Notes: generated by a model not told the origin, from the letters alone. A DNA stretch of 7,929 nucleotides from Gemmatimonadota bacterium (GCA_024640185.1 JAHEFN010000094.1:1-7929); one strand, 5' to 3'. Shown: positions 1-5,367, counted from the first letter of the stretch. A program made the numbers and translations.

Positions 1-794
1 TCGGCGAGGAGTGCGAGGGCCTGATCGCTGTGGCAGGCCAGGATCACCCGATCGAATCGTTCCCCGTCGAGGTCGACGCCGGTGTGGTCACGCGTGATGC
101 GGCCGACCTGATGCCCGCAGCGGATGCGATCCCGAAACGGAGCGATGAGGGCGTCGACATAGCGCCGTGAACCGCCACGGACCACCCGCCACTGCGGCCG
201 ATCGTCGATGCTCAGCATGCCGTGGTTCGCGAAGAAGGCGACGAAAAAGGCCGCCGGCATGTCGAGGACGGTCGAGAAGGGAATCGACCAGATCGCCGAT
301 CCCATCGGCAGCAGATACCACTCCCGAAAGCTCTCGGAGTAGCGGCCACGGTCGAGGACCTCCCGCAGGGTCTGCCCCTCGAGCCCCGCGGCGAGCAGGC
401 GGGGGGCACGGCGGTTGAAGCGCAGGACATCGACCAACATCCTCAGGAACGCCGGTCGGATGGCGTTGCGATGCTGCACCAGCAGTTGCCGGATGGACGA
501 CCCGTTGTATTCCAGGCGCTCGCGATCGTGCCGCACGCTGAAGCTCATCTCGCTCGCCTGCGTCTCGACCCCAAGGGCGGCGAGGAGTCGGGTGAACCGG
601 GGGTAGTTCCGCTCGTTGTAGACGATGAAGCCCGAGTCGACGGCCCACGACCCATCTGCCGTGTCGAACTGCCAGGTGTGGACATGTCCCCCGGGGCGGG
701 GAGCCGATTCGAAGACCGTGAGGTCGTGGTGGGGGTGAAGTTCACGCGCGGCGACGAGCCCGGAGACACCGGCGCCGACGATGGCGATCCTCAA
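1..794 (-). CDS. FAD-dependent oxidoreductase, COG2907 (amine-oxidase-like) family, 3' end beyond the window
   Basis: Flavoprotein of the NAD/FAD-binding COG2907 group, 264 residues visible. The N-terminus reads MRIAIVGAGVSGL, a dinucleotide-binding beta-alpha-beta unit with G7, G9 and G12. Glu29 ends the second strand and would hold the FAD ribose; a PRPGGH motif follows at residues 32-37. Segments typical of the family are visible: SGFIVYNERNYPRF (54-67), EYNG (95-98), YLLPMGSAIWS (160-170), a DDRPQWRVVRGGSRRYV stretch (197-213) and ILACHSDQALALL (251-263). The start is TTG at 794-792, overlapping the desaturase stop (TTGA) with a G-run just upstream; no ATG fits the conserved N-terminus. 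The overlap implies translational coupling with the desaturase. In other bacteria this family sits with DUF1365 and a cyclopropane-fatty-acyl synthase-like methylase and is thought to act on membrane acyl chains. The substrate here is unknown. Family call firm, reaction inferred. Confidence 0.93.
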   Translation of the reverse strand, partial: MRIAIVGAGVSGLVAARELHPHHDLTVFESAPRPGGHVHTWQFDTADGSWAVDSGFIVYNERNYPRFTRLLAALGVETQASEMSFSVRHDRERLEYNGSSIRQLLVQHRNAIRPAFLRMLVDVLRFNRRAPRLLAAGLEGQTLREVLDRGRYSESFREWYLLPMGSAIWSIPFSTVLDMPAAFFVAFFANHGMLSIDDRPQWRVVRGGSRRYVDALIAPFRDRIRCGHQVGRITRDHTGVDLDGERFDRVILACHSDQALALLA

Positions 795-1687
795 CCGGCC
801 CCCCGGAGCACCCTGGCTGGCACCGGTCGCAGGTCGTGGATCACGCCGAGCGCCTGGAGCACCCTCAACCCGTAGTAGGTCAGGTCGATCTCCCACCAGA
901 AAAAGCCCTGCCGTGCCGCGCCGGGGTACCGGTGGTGGTTGTTGTGCCATCCCTCGCCGAGGGTGATCAGGGCGAGGATGAAGGAGTTGCGGCTGTCGTC
1001 ATCGGTGTCGTACCGCCGTGAGCCCATCTGGTGGGCCAGCGAGTTGATCAGGCAGGTGCCGTGGAACAGCGCCACGGTGCTCACGAAATAGCCCCAGATC
1101 AGGAACGGCCATCCCCCGACAAGGAAGAGGCCTCCCGCGAGCAGCATGGGCACCACGATGTCGAAGCGGTTGAGCCAGACCAGCTCGGGGTAGCGGGCGA
1201 GGTCGCGGACCTCCCGCATGTCGGTCGGGAAGTTCTCGGCCGAGGTGATCCACCCCATGTGGCTCCACCAGAACCCGTGCTGCCTAGGCGAATGGACATC
1301 GAGTTCGGTGTCTGCGTGGCGGTGGTGCTTTCGGTGGTGGGCCGCCCACCAGAGTGGCCCGCGCTGGGTCGAGCTGGCGCCGATCACTGCGAAGAGGAAC
1401 TGCACCGGCCGACTCGCCCTGAACGACCGATGTGAGAAGTAGCGATGGTAGAAGCCGGTGATCGCGAACATCCGGACCAGGTAGAGTCCCACGGCGGTGG
1501 CGACGGCGGCGGGATGCCAGCCGACCAGGAAGACACCAAGGCAGGCCAGGTGCATCCCGATGAAGGGGACCACCCTGACCCAGTCGACCCGGCGTTCGGT
1601 CGGGGGCGTGGTCGGGATGGCCGCCTCGCCGGCTTGGGAGTCGAGCCAGCGGCTGATGGCCGCCAGGCGTGGGTATCGGTTGGCCAC
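791..1687 (-). CDS. Membrane fatty-acid (acyl-CoA/acyl-lipid) desaturase
   Basis: Integral-membrane di-iron desaturase of 298 residues, expected to introduce a double bond into fatty acyl chains using O2 and reduced electron carriers. The three histidine boxes are intact: HRYFSH (81-86), HHRKHH (117-122) and GEGWHNNHH (244-252). The additional conserved His of NSLAH (215-219) is also present. Hydrophobic segments lie around residues 41-56, 58-75, 178-192 and 195-212, giving the usual four-helix arrangement. RVDWVRVVPFIGMHLACLG (33-51) resembles the start of the conserved domain in relatives, so the N-terminus is essentially complete. The start chosen is GTG at 1687-1685. It has no clear Shine-Dalgarno, and the frame stays open upstream to a TAG near 1777, so a longer form is possible. 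A promoter lies at 1756-1784. The stop overlaps the TTG start of the flavoprotein, so the two probably form an operon. The delta-9 type is likely but position specificity cannot be read from sequence. Confidence 0.95.
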   Translation of the reverse strand: MANRYPRLAAISRWLDSQAGEAAIPTTPPTERRVDWVRVVPFIGMHLACLGVFLVGWHPAAVATAVGLYLVRMFAITGFYHRYFSHRSFRASRPVQFLFAVIGASSTQRGPLWWAAHHRKHHRHADTELDVHSPRQHGFWWSHMGWITSAENFPTDMREVRDLARYPELVWLNRFDIVVPMLLAGGLFLVGGWPFLIWGYFVSTVALFHGTCLINSLAHQMGSRRYDTDDDSRNSFILALITLGEGWHNNHHRYPGAARQGFFWWEIDLTYYGLRVLQALGVIHDLRPVPARVLRGAG

Positions 1688-1689
1688 GA

Positions 1690-1749
1690 TCAGGCCCCGG
1701 CCAAGCGGGGGGTGGTCGCTGCACCGACGAGATGGCTCTCTGTCTTCAT
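1690..1749 (-). other. Possible 19-codon leaderless leader ORF upstream of the desaturase
   Basis: An ATG at 1749-1747 lies 6 bases after the putative -10 TATCCT, which is where transcription would be expected to begin. It opens a 19-codon frame (MKTESHLVGAATTPRLAGA) whose TGA ends 2 bases before the desaturase GTG. The desaturase start itself lacks an obvious Shine-Dalgarno, so translation of this leader could feed ribosomes to it. The composition of the peptide is unremarkable and it may be chance. It could also be a sign that the true desaturase N-terminus is annotated wrongly. Confidence 0.22.
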
Positions 1750-1755
1750 GGCGGC

Positions 1756-1784
1756 AGGATACCTCGATGTACAGCTAGGGTCAA
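1756..1784 (-). promoter_or_regulatory. Sigma70-type promoter for the desaturase-flavoprotein operon
   Basis: On the minus strand, -35 TTGACC (1784-1779) is separated by exactly 17 bases from -10 TATCCT (1761-1756). Five of six and four of six bases match the consensus hexamers. Transcription would start near 1749. The position directly upstream of the desaturase, with no competing gene, supports the call. Confidence 0.55.
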
Positions 1785-1809
1785 GGTAAAAGGTGGACAA
1801 GCCCTTGAC
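1780..1809. promoter_or_regulatory. Inverted repeat spanning the two back-to-back -35 elements
   Basis: GTCAAGG (1780-1786) and CCTTGAC (1803-1809) are perfect 7-base inverted copies with 16 bases between them. Most of each arm is the TTGAC of the two divergent -35 elements, so part of the symmetry follows from promoter geometry. The flanking CC/GG pair extends it beyond the hexamers. It could be an operator reading both promoters, or a coincidence. Confidence 0.3.
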
Positions 1810-1833
1810 ACGAACACGAGGGCGTCTTACGAT
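1805..1833 (+). promoter_or_regulatory. Sigma70-type promoter for the outer-membrane barrel gene
   Basis: A perfect -35 TTGACA (1805-1810), a 17-base spacer, and -10 TACGAT (1828-1833, four of six consensus bases). Transcription would start near 1840, giving a leader of about 70 bases before the ATG at 1909. This is the strongest promoter match in the window and suggests the barrel protein is well expressed. Confidence 0.65.
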
Positions 1834-1908
1834 CTGGCCACTCGATCGGACGGGGGTGGTCCCCCAACCGGCGTTTCTGATCATAAACGACAAGAAAGGT
1901 GGCACGCG

Positions 1909-2469
1909 ATGACGGTGTTTGCAGGACGAATGATGGCTCTGGCCGCTGGCGCCGCAATGGTGCTCGCCGCACCGGCTGAGGCGCAGGTGGTCGTGGAGGC
2001 CCGCGGGGGGCTGAACGTGCCGACCTTCTCGATCACCGACGTGGCCAAGGCAGGTCCCAGCTTTGGCGCTGGCCTCAGCACCCGGATCAGTGATCGGGTC
2101 TGGTTGATGGCCGATGCGGACTTCGGTTCGCACGATGGTGCCGATCTTCCTGTTGGCGGCAACGGGCCGGATGTCATGGTCTCCCACTTCATCGCGAAGC
2201 TCGGATACCAGGTCGCTGGTGGATCGAATGGCGGCATGACGGTGGTGCTCAACGCCGGCGTCGGTGCGATGCGTTTCTCGGTCGACAATGGGCCGTCGTT
2301 CACCTATCCCGCGATCAACGTCGGGGCCAAGTTGGTCTATCCCCTGAGCAGCAGTGTCGGGTTCGTGTTCAGCCCCCAGGGTGATATTGCCTTCAGCAAG
2401 ACGGAAGAGGTCGGCACCAGCATGTCGTGGGTGTGGCCGTTCTCCGCCGGGTTCAGGGTTGGGTTCTGA
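1909..2469 (+). CDS. Small outer-membrane beta-barrel protein, secreted
   Basis: A 186-residue protein predicted to sit in the outer membrane. Residues 1-25 form a signal peptide: R7, a hydrophobic Ala/Met/Leu core and an AEA|Q cleavage site. The mature part alternates polar and hydrophobic residues with many glycines (for example VVVEARGGLNVP, RVWLMADADFG, GGMTVVLNAGVGAMRF, AINVGAKLVYPL, SVGFVFSPQGDIAF), as in eight-stranded barrels of the OmpA-N/OmpW-like class. It ends FSAGFRVGF, with the terminal aromatic residue used by BAM-dependent barrels. The start ATG 1909 has AAAGGTGG at 1895-1902. It is preceded by its own strong promoter and followed by a hairpin at 2469-2496, so it may be largely monocistronic. 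Homologues are usually annotated only as outer membrane beta-barrel proteins; ligand or function unknown. An upstream in-frame extension exists but would bury the signal peptide. Confidence 0.85.
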   Translation: MTVFAGRMMALAAGAAMVLAAPAEAQVVVEARGGLNVPTFSITDVAKAGPSFGAGLSTRISDRVWLMADADFGSHDGADLPVGGNGPDVMVSHFIAKLGYQVAGGSNGGMTVVLNAGVGAMRFSVDNGPSFTYPAINVGAKLVYPLSSSVGFVFSPQGDIAFSKTEEVGTSMSWVWPFSAGFRVGF

Positions 2470-2496
2470 TCGCTCACCCGACCCAGGGTGAGCGAT
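2469..2496 (+). terminator. Perfect 11-bp hairpin after the barrel gene, terminator-like but without a U-tract
   Basis: ATCGCTCACCC (2469-2479) pairs fully with GGGTGAGCGAT (2486-2496) around the six-base loop GACCCA. It begins on the last base of the barrel gene's stop codon and lies 24 bases before the next start. No run of T follows, so it is not a canonical intrinsic terminator. It may terminate without a U-tract, protect the mRNA 3' end, or reduce read-through into the next gene. Confidence 0.5.
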
Positions 2497-2520
2497 GCGA
2501 GTCGGTCGAAGGAGGGTGCC

Positions 2521-3021
2521 ATGCGTTGGATTGTCGTCAATGACCTGATGCAGAGCGGCTATGGCTACGTGATGAGCGAGCCGGTCGGCAAGTCCTTCGA
2601 CCCCGAGTTTGCGCCGGAGTTGACCCCCAAGGAGATGTTGGCCTTGGGGGTCTTCGGCGGGAAGTACATGACCGATTGTCGAGATGAGTTTCCGAAGGAC
2701 TGGTTCCGGGGGGCGAAGCTGGCCTCTGGCCCGGCCGATCCCTCACTCAATTTCTTCGGCGTCCATGCCTCGCAGTCGCTTGCGGTATGGCGCAAGAAGG
2801 GATGGATCCATCACGACGATCCGCGGGGGTGGTTTCAGTGGTATTGCCGGTACCATCAGGGTCGACGCGGCCCCGACGACCAGCGCCAGATTCGGCGCTG
2901 GCGGGCGATGCGTCGTCACATCGCCCAGTTGAAGAACGCCTGTGAGCCGGGTGACCTCAGCTGCCGACCCCGGCAACGCCAGGCCCTGCTGCACTGGGCC
3001 TATGACACCCGTCGCATCTAG
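2521..3021 (+). CDS. Conserved protein of unknown function, Trp- and Arg-rich, 166 residues
   Basis: A soluble basic protein with no signal peptide or membrane segment. The start is ATG 2521, with AAGGAGG at 2509-2515 and a 5-base gap; an in-frame GTG at 2488 lies inside the hairpin and is not convincing. The sequence is unusually constrained in composition: tryptophans at 3, 61, 90, 95, 104, 107, 127 and 159, and cysteines at 53, 109, 141 and 148. Recognisable blocks are GVFGGKYMTDCRDEFP (43-58), DPSLNFFGVHASQSL (73-87), WRKKGWIHHDDPRGWFQWYC (90-109), a QIRRWRAMRRHIAQLK block (123-138) and RPRQRQALLHWAYD (149-162). I recognise this as a conserved hypothetical family seen in distant organisms but know no established function. 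The basic C-terminal half would suit nucleic-acid binding, which is inference only. It is probably co-oriented with, but partly insulated from, the barrel gene by the hairpin. Confidence 0.85.
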   Translation: MRWIVVNDLMQSGYGYVMSEPVGKSFDPEFAPELTPKEMLALGVFGGKYMTDCRDEFPKDWFRGAKLASGPADPSLNFFGVHASQSLAVWRKKGWIHHDDPRGWFQWYCRYHQGRRGPDDQRQIRRWRAMRRHIAQLKNACEPGDLSCRPRQRQALLHWAYDTRRI

Positions 3022-3193
3022 GCGCATCCAACCGAGGCGACCCGATCCCCTCGGGCCGGAGCCCTCCACCGAGATGCCGGCCCAAGTTCCCTGATCGCGA
3101 ATTGCGCCGTAGATTGCTGTCTTGGCGTGGCCTCGCCGCCAGACTCCACTCCGTCATCCCTCAATCGTACCCCCACGCCTTCCGGAGGTCTCC
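3022..3193. other. Intergenic stretch without a gene
   Basis: No plausible coding frame, tRNA or strong promoter. GGGCCGG (3053-3059) and CCGGCCC (3077-3083) could form a 7-bp stem with a 17-base loop, and CCCGA (3041-3045) with TCGGG (3051-3055) a smaller competing one. Neither is followed by a T-run. A TAGATT at 3110-3115 is -10-like, but its partner at 3087 is a poor -35. The Shine-Dalgarno GGAGG of the next gene is at 3184-3188. Confidence 0.4.
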
Positions 3194-3643
3194 ATGTCAG
3201 ATCCCGTGGTTGCCACCCCATCCTCCACGCCCCGGCAACTCCGGATCGTCGGTGTCCTTGCCCTGCTGTGGAGCAGCGTCGGGGCGTATGACTACCTGAT
3301 GACCCAGACCGAGAACGCAGCCTACATGGCCAAGTTCACGCCGGAAATGCTCGCGTTCTACTATGGCTTCCCGACGTGGGTCATCGCCACGTGGGCGATC
3401 GCGGTCTGGGCTGGGGTGGCGGGTTCGGTGCTGCTGCTGATGCGCCGCCGTCTCGCGGCGCCGGTCTACCTCGCATCCCTGCTGGCGATGGTCGTGACCA
3501 CCTTCCACAACTACGTCCTCTCCGACGGGTTCGAACATATGGGCGATCCGTTCTCGCTGATCTTCACCGCGGTGATCTTCGTGGTGGCCGTGCTGCTCTA
3601 CGGCTACGCCAGCAACATGGTCCGGCGCGGGGTGCTCACCTGA
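3194..3643 (+). CDS. Four-helix integral membrane protein, conserved hypothetical
   Basis: A 149-residue inner-membrane protein. The start ATG 3194 has GGAGG at 3184-3188. Four hydrophobic helices are visible at about residues 15-35, 60-84, 87-108 and 119-139. The cytoplasmic RRR at 84-86 and RR at 143-144 suggest that both termini are inside. Conserved-looking features include GAYDYLMTQT (30-39) after helix 1, FTPEMLAFYYGFPTWV (48-63) before helix 2 and TTFHNYVLSDG (102-112) at the end of helix 3. Similar small proteins are common in Bacteroidota, Gemmatimonadota and Proteobacteria; as I recall, some carry the label sugar transporter, which such a small protein does not justify. Function unknown. 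The following gene begins on its stop codon (CTGA), so the two are probably co-translated and may act together at the membrane. Confidence 0.85.
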   Translation: MSDPVVATPSSTPRQLRIVGVLALLWSSVGAYDYLMTQTENAAYMAKFTPEMLAFYYGFPTWVIATWAIAVWAGVAGSVLLLMRRRLAAPVYLASLLAMVVTTFHNYVLSDGFEHMGDPFSLIFTAVIFVVAVLLYGYASNMVRRGVLT

Positions 3644-4359
3644 CCGCTGCGTCTGGTGCCGAAGCCGATCGTCGCTTCACCGACCAGGAAGTGGCGATGG
3701 TTCTCCACCACGCGGCCCAGATCGAGGAGCGGCGTGCCGAGGTCGGCACCGGGCGCGGCATCACCTTGCGCGAGCTTCGGGAGATCGCCGGCGAGGTTGG
3801 CCTCACCGCGGAGGTGATCGATCAGGCGGTTGCCGCGGTGCAGTCGGGTGCTCGCCCACATGCCAAGGAACTGCTCGGCGCTCCGCTCTCGGCCCGGCTG
3901 GTGCGTGGGGTGCCCGGTCGACTGAGTGAGGAGGCGATGCAGCGGCTGGTCCGCCTGATCGAGGATCAGGTCGAGGCCACCGGGACGGTCACCGAGGCGC
4001 TTGGCACGGTCCGATGGACCAGCGTCGGCCGGGGCCACAAGTTCGATCGTACCACGCAGGTGTCGCTCGCGGCCACGTCAGCGGAGACCCAGATCCAGGT
4101 GGTGCAGCGCTATCCCTCGGCGCTCCGGGCGATCCTCCATCTGCTGCCGGCCAGTTGGGGAGCGATCATCGGCGGCGGGATCGCGGCCTCCTCTGCGCTG
4201 GGGCCGGCGTCGGGGATCGCGGTTGCGGTGGGGGCGGCAGCGCTGGGGATCGGCATCGGTCGCACCATCTGGCAGACGATGGCCCGGCGCAACGTCAGGG
4301 AGGTGGAGCGCGTGGCCGACGCCCTCGCCAGGGTGGCGAGGGAGATGGCCGAGGAATGA
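3640..4359 (+). CDS. Hypothetical protein with N-terminal helical domain and C-terminal Gly-rich membrane hairpin
   Basis: About 239 residues if translation begins at CTG 3640, which overlaps the stop of the previous gene (CTGA) behind a weak GGGGTG. No ATG, GTG or TTG lies between the end of the upstream gene and the conserved-looking N-terminal block. GTG 3691 or ATG 3697 would delete part of it. Layout: RRFTDQEVAMVLHHAAQ (11-27) and ITLRELREIAGEVGLTAEVI (41-60), a helical segment of the type found at the start of many uncharacterised membrane-linked proteins. A middle domain with predicted helices (95-113) and strands (119-158) follows. Next come two Gly/Ala-rich hydrophobic segments (about 166-188 and 190-211), and a basic amphipathic tail (215-239). 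The membrane hairpin contains GGG and GIGIG motifs. I recognise no named family. Context suggests a membrane partner of the preceding four-helix protein. Confidence 0.8.
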   Translation: MTAASGAEADRRFTDQEVAMVLHHAAQIEERRAEVGTGRGITLRELREIAGEVGLTAEVIDQAVAAVQSGARPHAKELLGAPLSARLVRGVPGRLSEEAMQRLVRLIEDQVEATGTVTEALGTVRWTSVGRGHKFDRTTQVSLAATSAETQIQVVQRYPSALRAILHLLPASWGAIIGGGIAASSALGPASGIAVAVGAAALGIGIGRTIWQTMARRNVREVERVADALARVAREMAEE

Positions 4360-4391
4360 ACGAGCGGCGGGGCGGGGCGGCCCCGGGGTGA

Positions 4392-4712
4392 TCAGCTCCC
4401 CGAAGGCGGATCGGCCTTGTCATCGGCGGTGATCTTCGACTTGATGCCGTCGCGCCATTGGGTGGTCGAGCCCATCCAGTCCGGTCGGACCGACCGTTCC
4501 CGGCTCTTTCGCATCCGGAGCACACCATAGCCGAGGGCGGCACCGACACCCAGGATGATGAACGCCTGCGAGGTGGCCGATCCCATCCCCTCTCCGGCCA
4601 CCGCTGCCATGATGATGATCGCCACCGCCGCCAACATGGCGACGACAAAGAGGGCGATGGCGGCCTCATGGCCCCACTTCAGCAGGGGGTCTTGGTCCTT
4701 GGTGTTGCTCAT
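4392..4712 (-). CDS. Small two-helix membrane protein, hypothetical
   Basis: A 106-residue protein. The start is ATG 4712-4710, with GGGGGAG 5-7 bases upstream; two earlier in-frame ATGs overlap that Shine-Dalgarno and are less likely. Two hydrophobic helices (about 17-39, ALFVVAMLAAVAIIIMAAVA, and 49-67, AFIILGVGAALGYGVLRM) are joined by a short GEGMGSATS turn. The soluble tail is strongly basic at first (RMRKSRERSVRPDW, 66-79) and ends in an acidic, Ser/Pro-rich stretch. There is no signal peptide with a cleavage site. I recognise no family. It converges on the 239-residue gene with 32 bases between the stops, and it is transcribed divergently from the DUF188 gene across 196 bases. Confidence 0.75.
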   Translation of the reverse strand: MSNTKDQDPLLKWGHEAAIALFVVAMLAAVAIIIMAAVAGEGMGSATSQAFIILGVGAALGYGVLRMRKSRERSVRPDWMGSTTQWRDGIKSKITADDKADPPSGS

Positions 4713-4908
4713 TCGAGTCTCCCCCATGCGGAGCATGGTTGGCTGCTGGTGGATACTGGACGGGTGGCGGGGCGATACTTGGTGTGCTGTCCGCGGGGAA
4801 CAGACGAGGACAGCGGGAAGGTACGGCAGGAATCGGATCGCGTCCACCCGGGAGTGCGGGCAGCGGGCGACCAGCTGCTCATGCCACACCACCGAGAAGG
4901 AGGCTCCC
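4713..4908. other. Divergent intergenic region upstream of the DUF188 gene
   Basis: No coding frame with plausible composition. It holds two copies of GATACT 22 bases apart (4752-4757 and 4774-4779). It also holds an inverted repeat GCTGTCC (4786-4792) / GGACAGC (4808-4814) with a 15-base loop that could form a leader hairpin. I see no convincing -35/-10 pair for either flanking gene, although one or two promoters must lie here or just outside. Confidence 0.35.
4895..4903 (+). promoter_or_regulatory. Shine-Dalgarno that fixes the CTG start of the DUF188 gene
   Basis: AGAAGGAGG lies 5 bases before CTG 4909. It is complementary to the 16S rRNA 3' end over the full AAGGAGG core, the best ribosome binding site in the window. 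No ATG, GTG or TTG in the same frame lies between it and the conserved N-terminus or for a long way upstream. Confidence 0.85.
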
Positions 4909-5367
4909 CTGAAGATCTGGATCGATGCCGACGCCGCACCGCGTGATGTGAAGGAACTCGTCTTCCGGGCCGCCAAGCGTTTGGAGATCCCGGCGATCAT
5001 GGTGGCCAACCAGCACCTGCACACGCCGCCGGGCAATCCCCTGGTCTCGGCGGTCTGGGTCGATGGCGGTCCCGATGTGGCCGATCAGCACATTGCCGAT
5101 CACGCGGAAGCCGGCGACCTGGTGGTGACCCAGGACATCCCCCTGGCGGCGCTGTTGGTACCCAACGGGGTCGCCGTCCTGGATCCTCGAGGGGACGAGC
5201 ATACCGAGGAGACGATTGGCGAGCGACTCTCGGTCCGCGACTTCATGGAGGATGCCCGAATGGCTGGCATCGTCACCGGCGGGCCACCACCCTACGACGC
5301 CAAGGCGAAGCAGGCCTTCGCCTCGGCGCTTGACCGTACCCTCACCCGCCTGCTCCGGAGTCGGTAA
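4909..5367 (+). CDS. YaiI/YqxD family protein (DUF188, PIN-like fold), CTG start
   Basis: A 152-residue protein, the same length as Escherichia coli YaiI, and collinear with it. Diagnostic segments are KIWIDADAAPRDVKELVFRA (2-21), IMVANQHLHTPP (30-41), GPDVADQHIADHAEAGDLVV (54-73), TQDIPLAALLV (74-84), LDPRGDEHTEETIGERLSVR (91-110) and TGGPPPYDAKAKQAFASALD (123-142). Many relatives have DADACP; here the Cys is Ala10, while the acidic residues D6, D8 and D76 that suit metal binding in a PIN-like fold are kept. The biochemical role of the family is not established. Translation almost certainly begins at CTG 4909, read as Met, because it gives the family's standard MKIW start behind a strong Shine-Dalgarno. 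Its TAA overlaps the next ATG by one base (TAATG), so it is coupled to the M20 peptidase gene, with which no functional link is obvious. Confidence 0.95.
   Translation: MKIWIDADAAPRDVKELVFRAAKRLEIPAIMVANQHLHTPPGNPLVSAVWVDGGPDVADQHIADHAEAGDLVVTQDIPLAALLVPNGVAVLDPRGDEHTEETIGERLSVRDFMEDARMAGIVTGGPPPYDAKAKQAFASALDRTLTRLLRSR

Noticed and set aside
88..648. 186-codon minus-strand frame starting at 648
   Set aside because: It is out of frame with the flavoprotein read from TTG 794, whose family motifs run unbroken to the window edge.
222..875. Long open frame on the plus strand opposite the flavoprotein gene
   Set aside because: It is a high-GC antisense shadow: the minus strand carries an unmistakable flavoprotein, and the plus-strand translation is Arg/Gly/Asp-rich without any recognisable domain.
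1669..1908. Extension of the barrel protein upstream to a GTG at 1669
   Set aside because: It would run through two promoters and bury the signal peptide; ATG 1909 has a good Shine-Dalgarno.
3053..3083. GGGCCGG/CCGGCCC inverted repeat as an intrinsic terminator
   Set aside because: The loop is 17 bases and no T-run follows; noted only in the intergenic entry.
2957..3157. Minus-strand frame reading RQDSNLRRNSRSGN, a phrase like those from mistranslated tRNA genes
   Set aside because: I looked for a tRNA on both strands at 3080-3180 and found no GTTCGAATC-type T-loop or acceptor pairing.
3376..3639. N-terminal extension of the 239-residue protein back to GTG 3376
   Set aside because: This part is the four-helix membrane gene read in another frame; it is Arg/Gly/Ala-rich and has no domain features. 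Protein-like sequence begins only after 3640.
4371..4388. GC-rich self-complementary run (GGGG, CCCC, GGGG) between two convergent genes as a bidirectional terminator
   Set aside because: Any stem has only 4 G-C pairs with a 3-base loop and no flanking T/A runs; too weak to call.
4555..4908. Extension of the DUF188 protein upstream to an ATG at 4555
   Set aside because: It would run antisense through the small membrane protein and add about 118 low-quality residues to a protein that already has the family's standard length and start.
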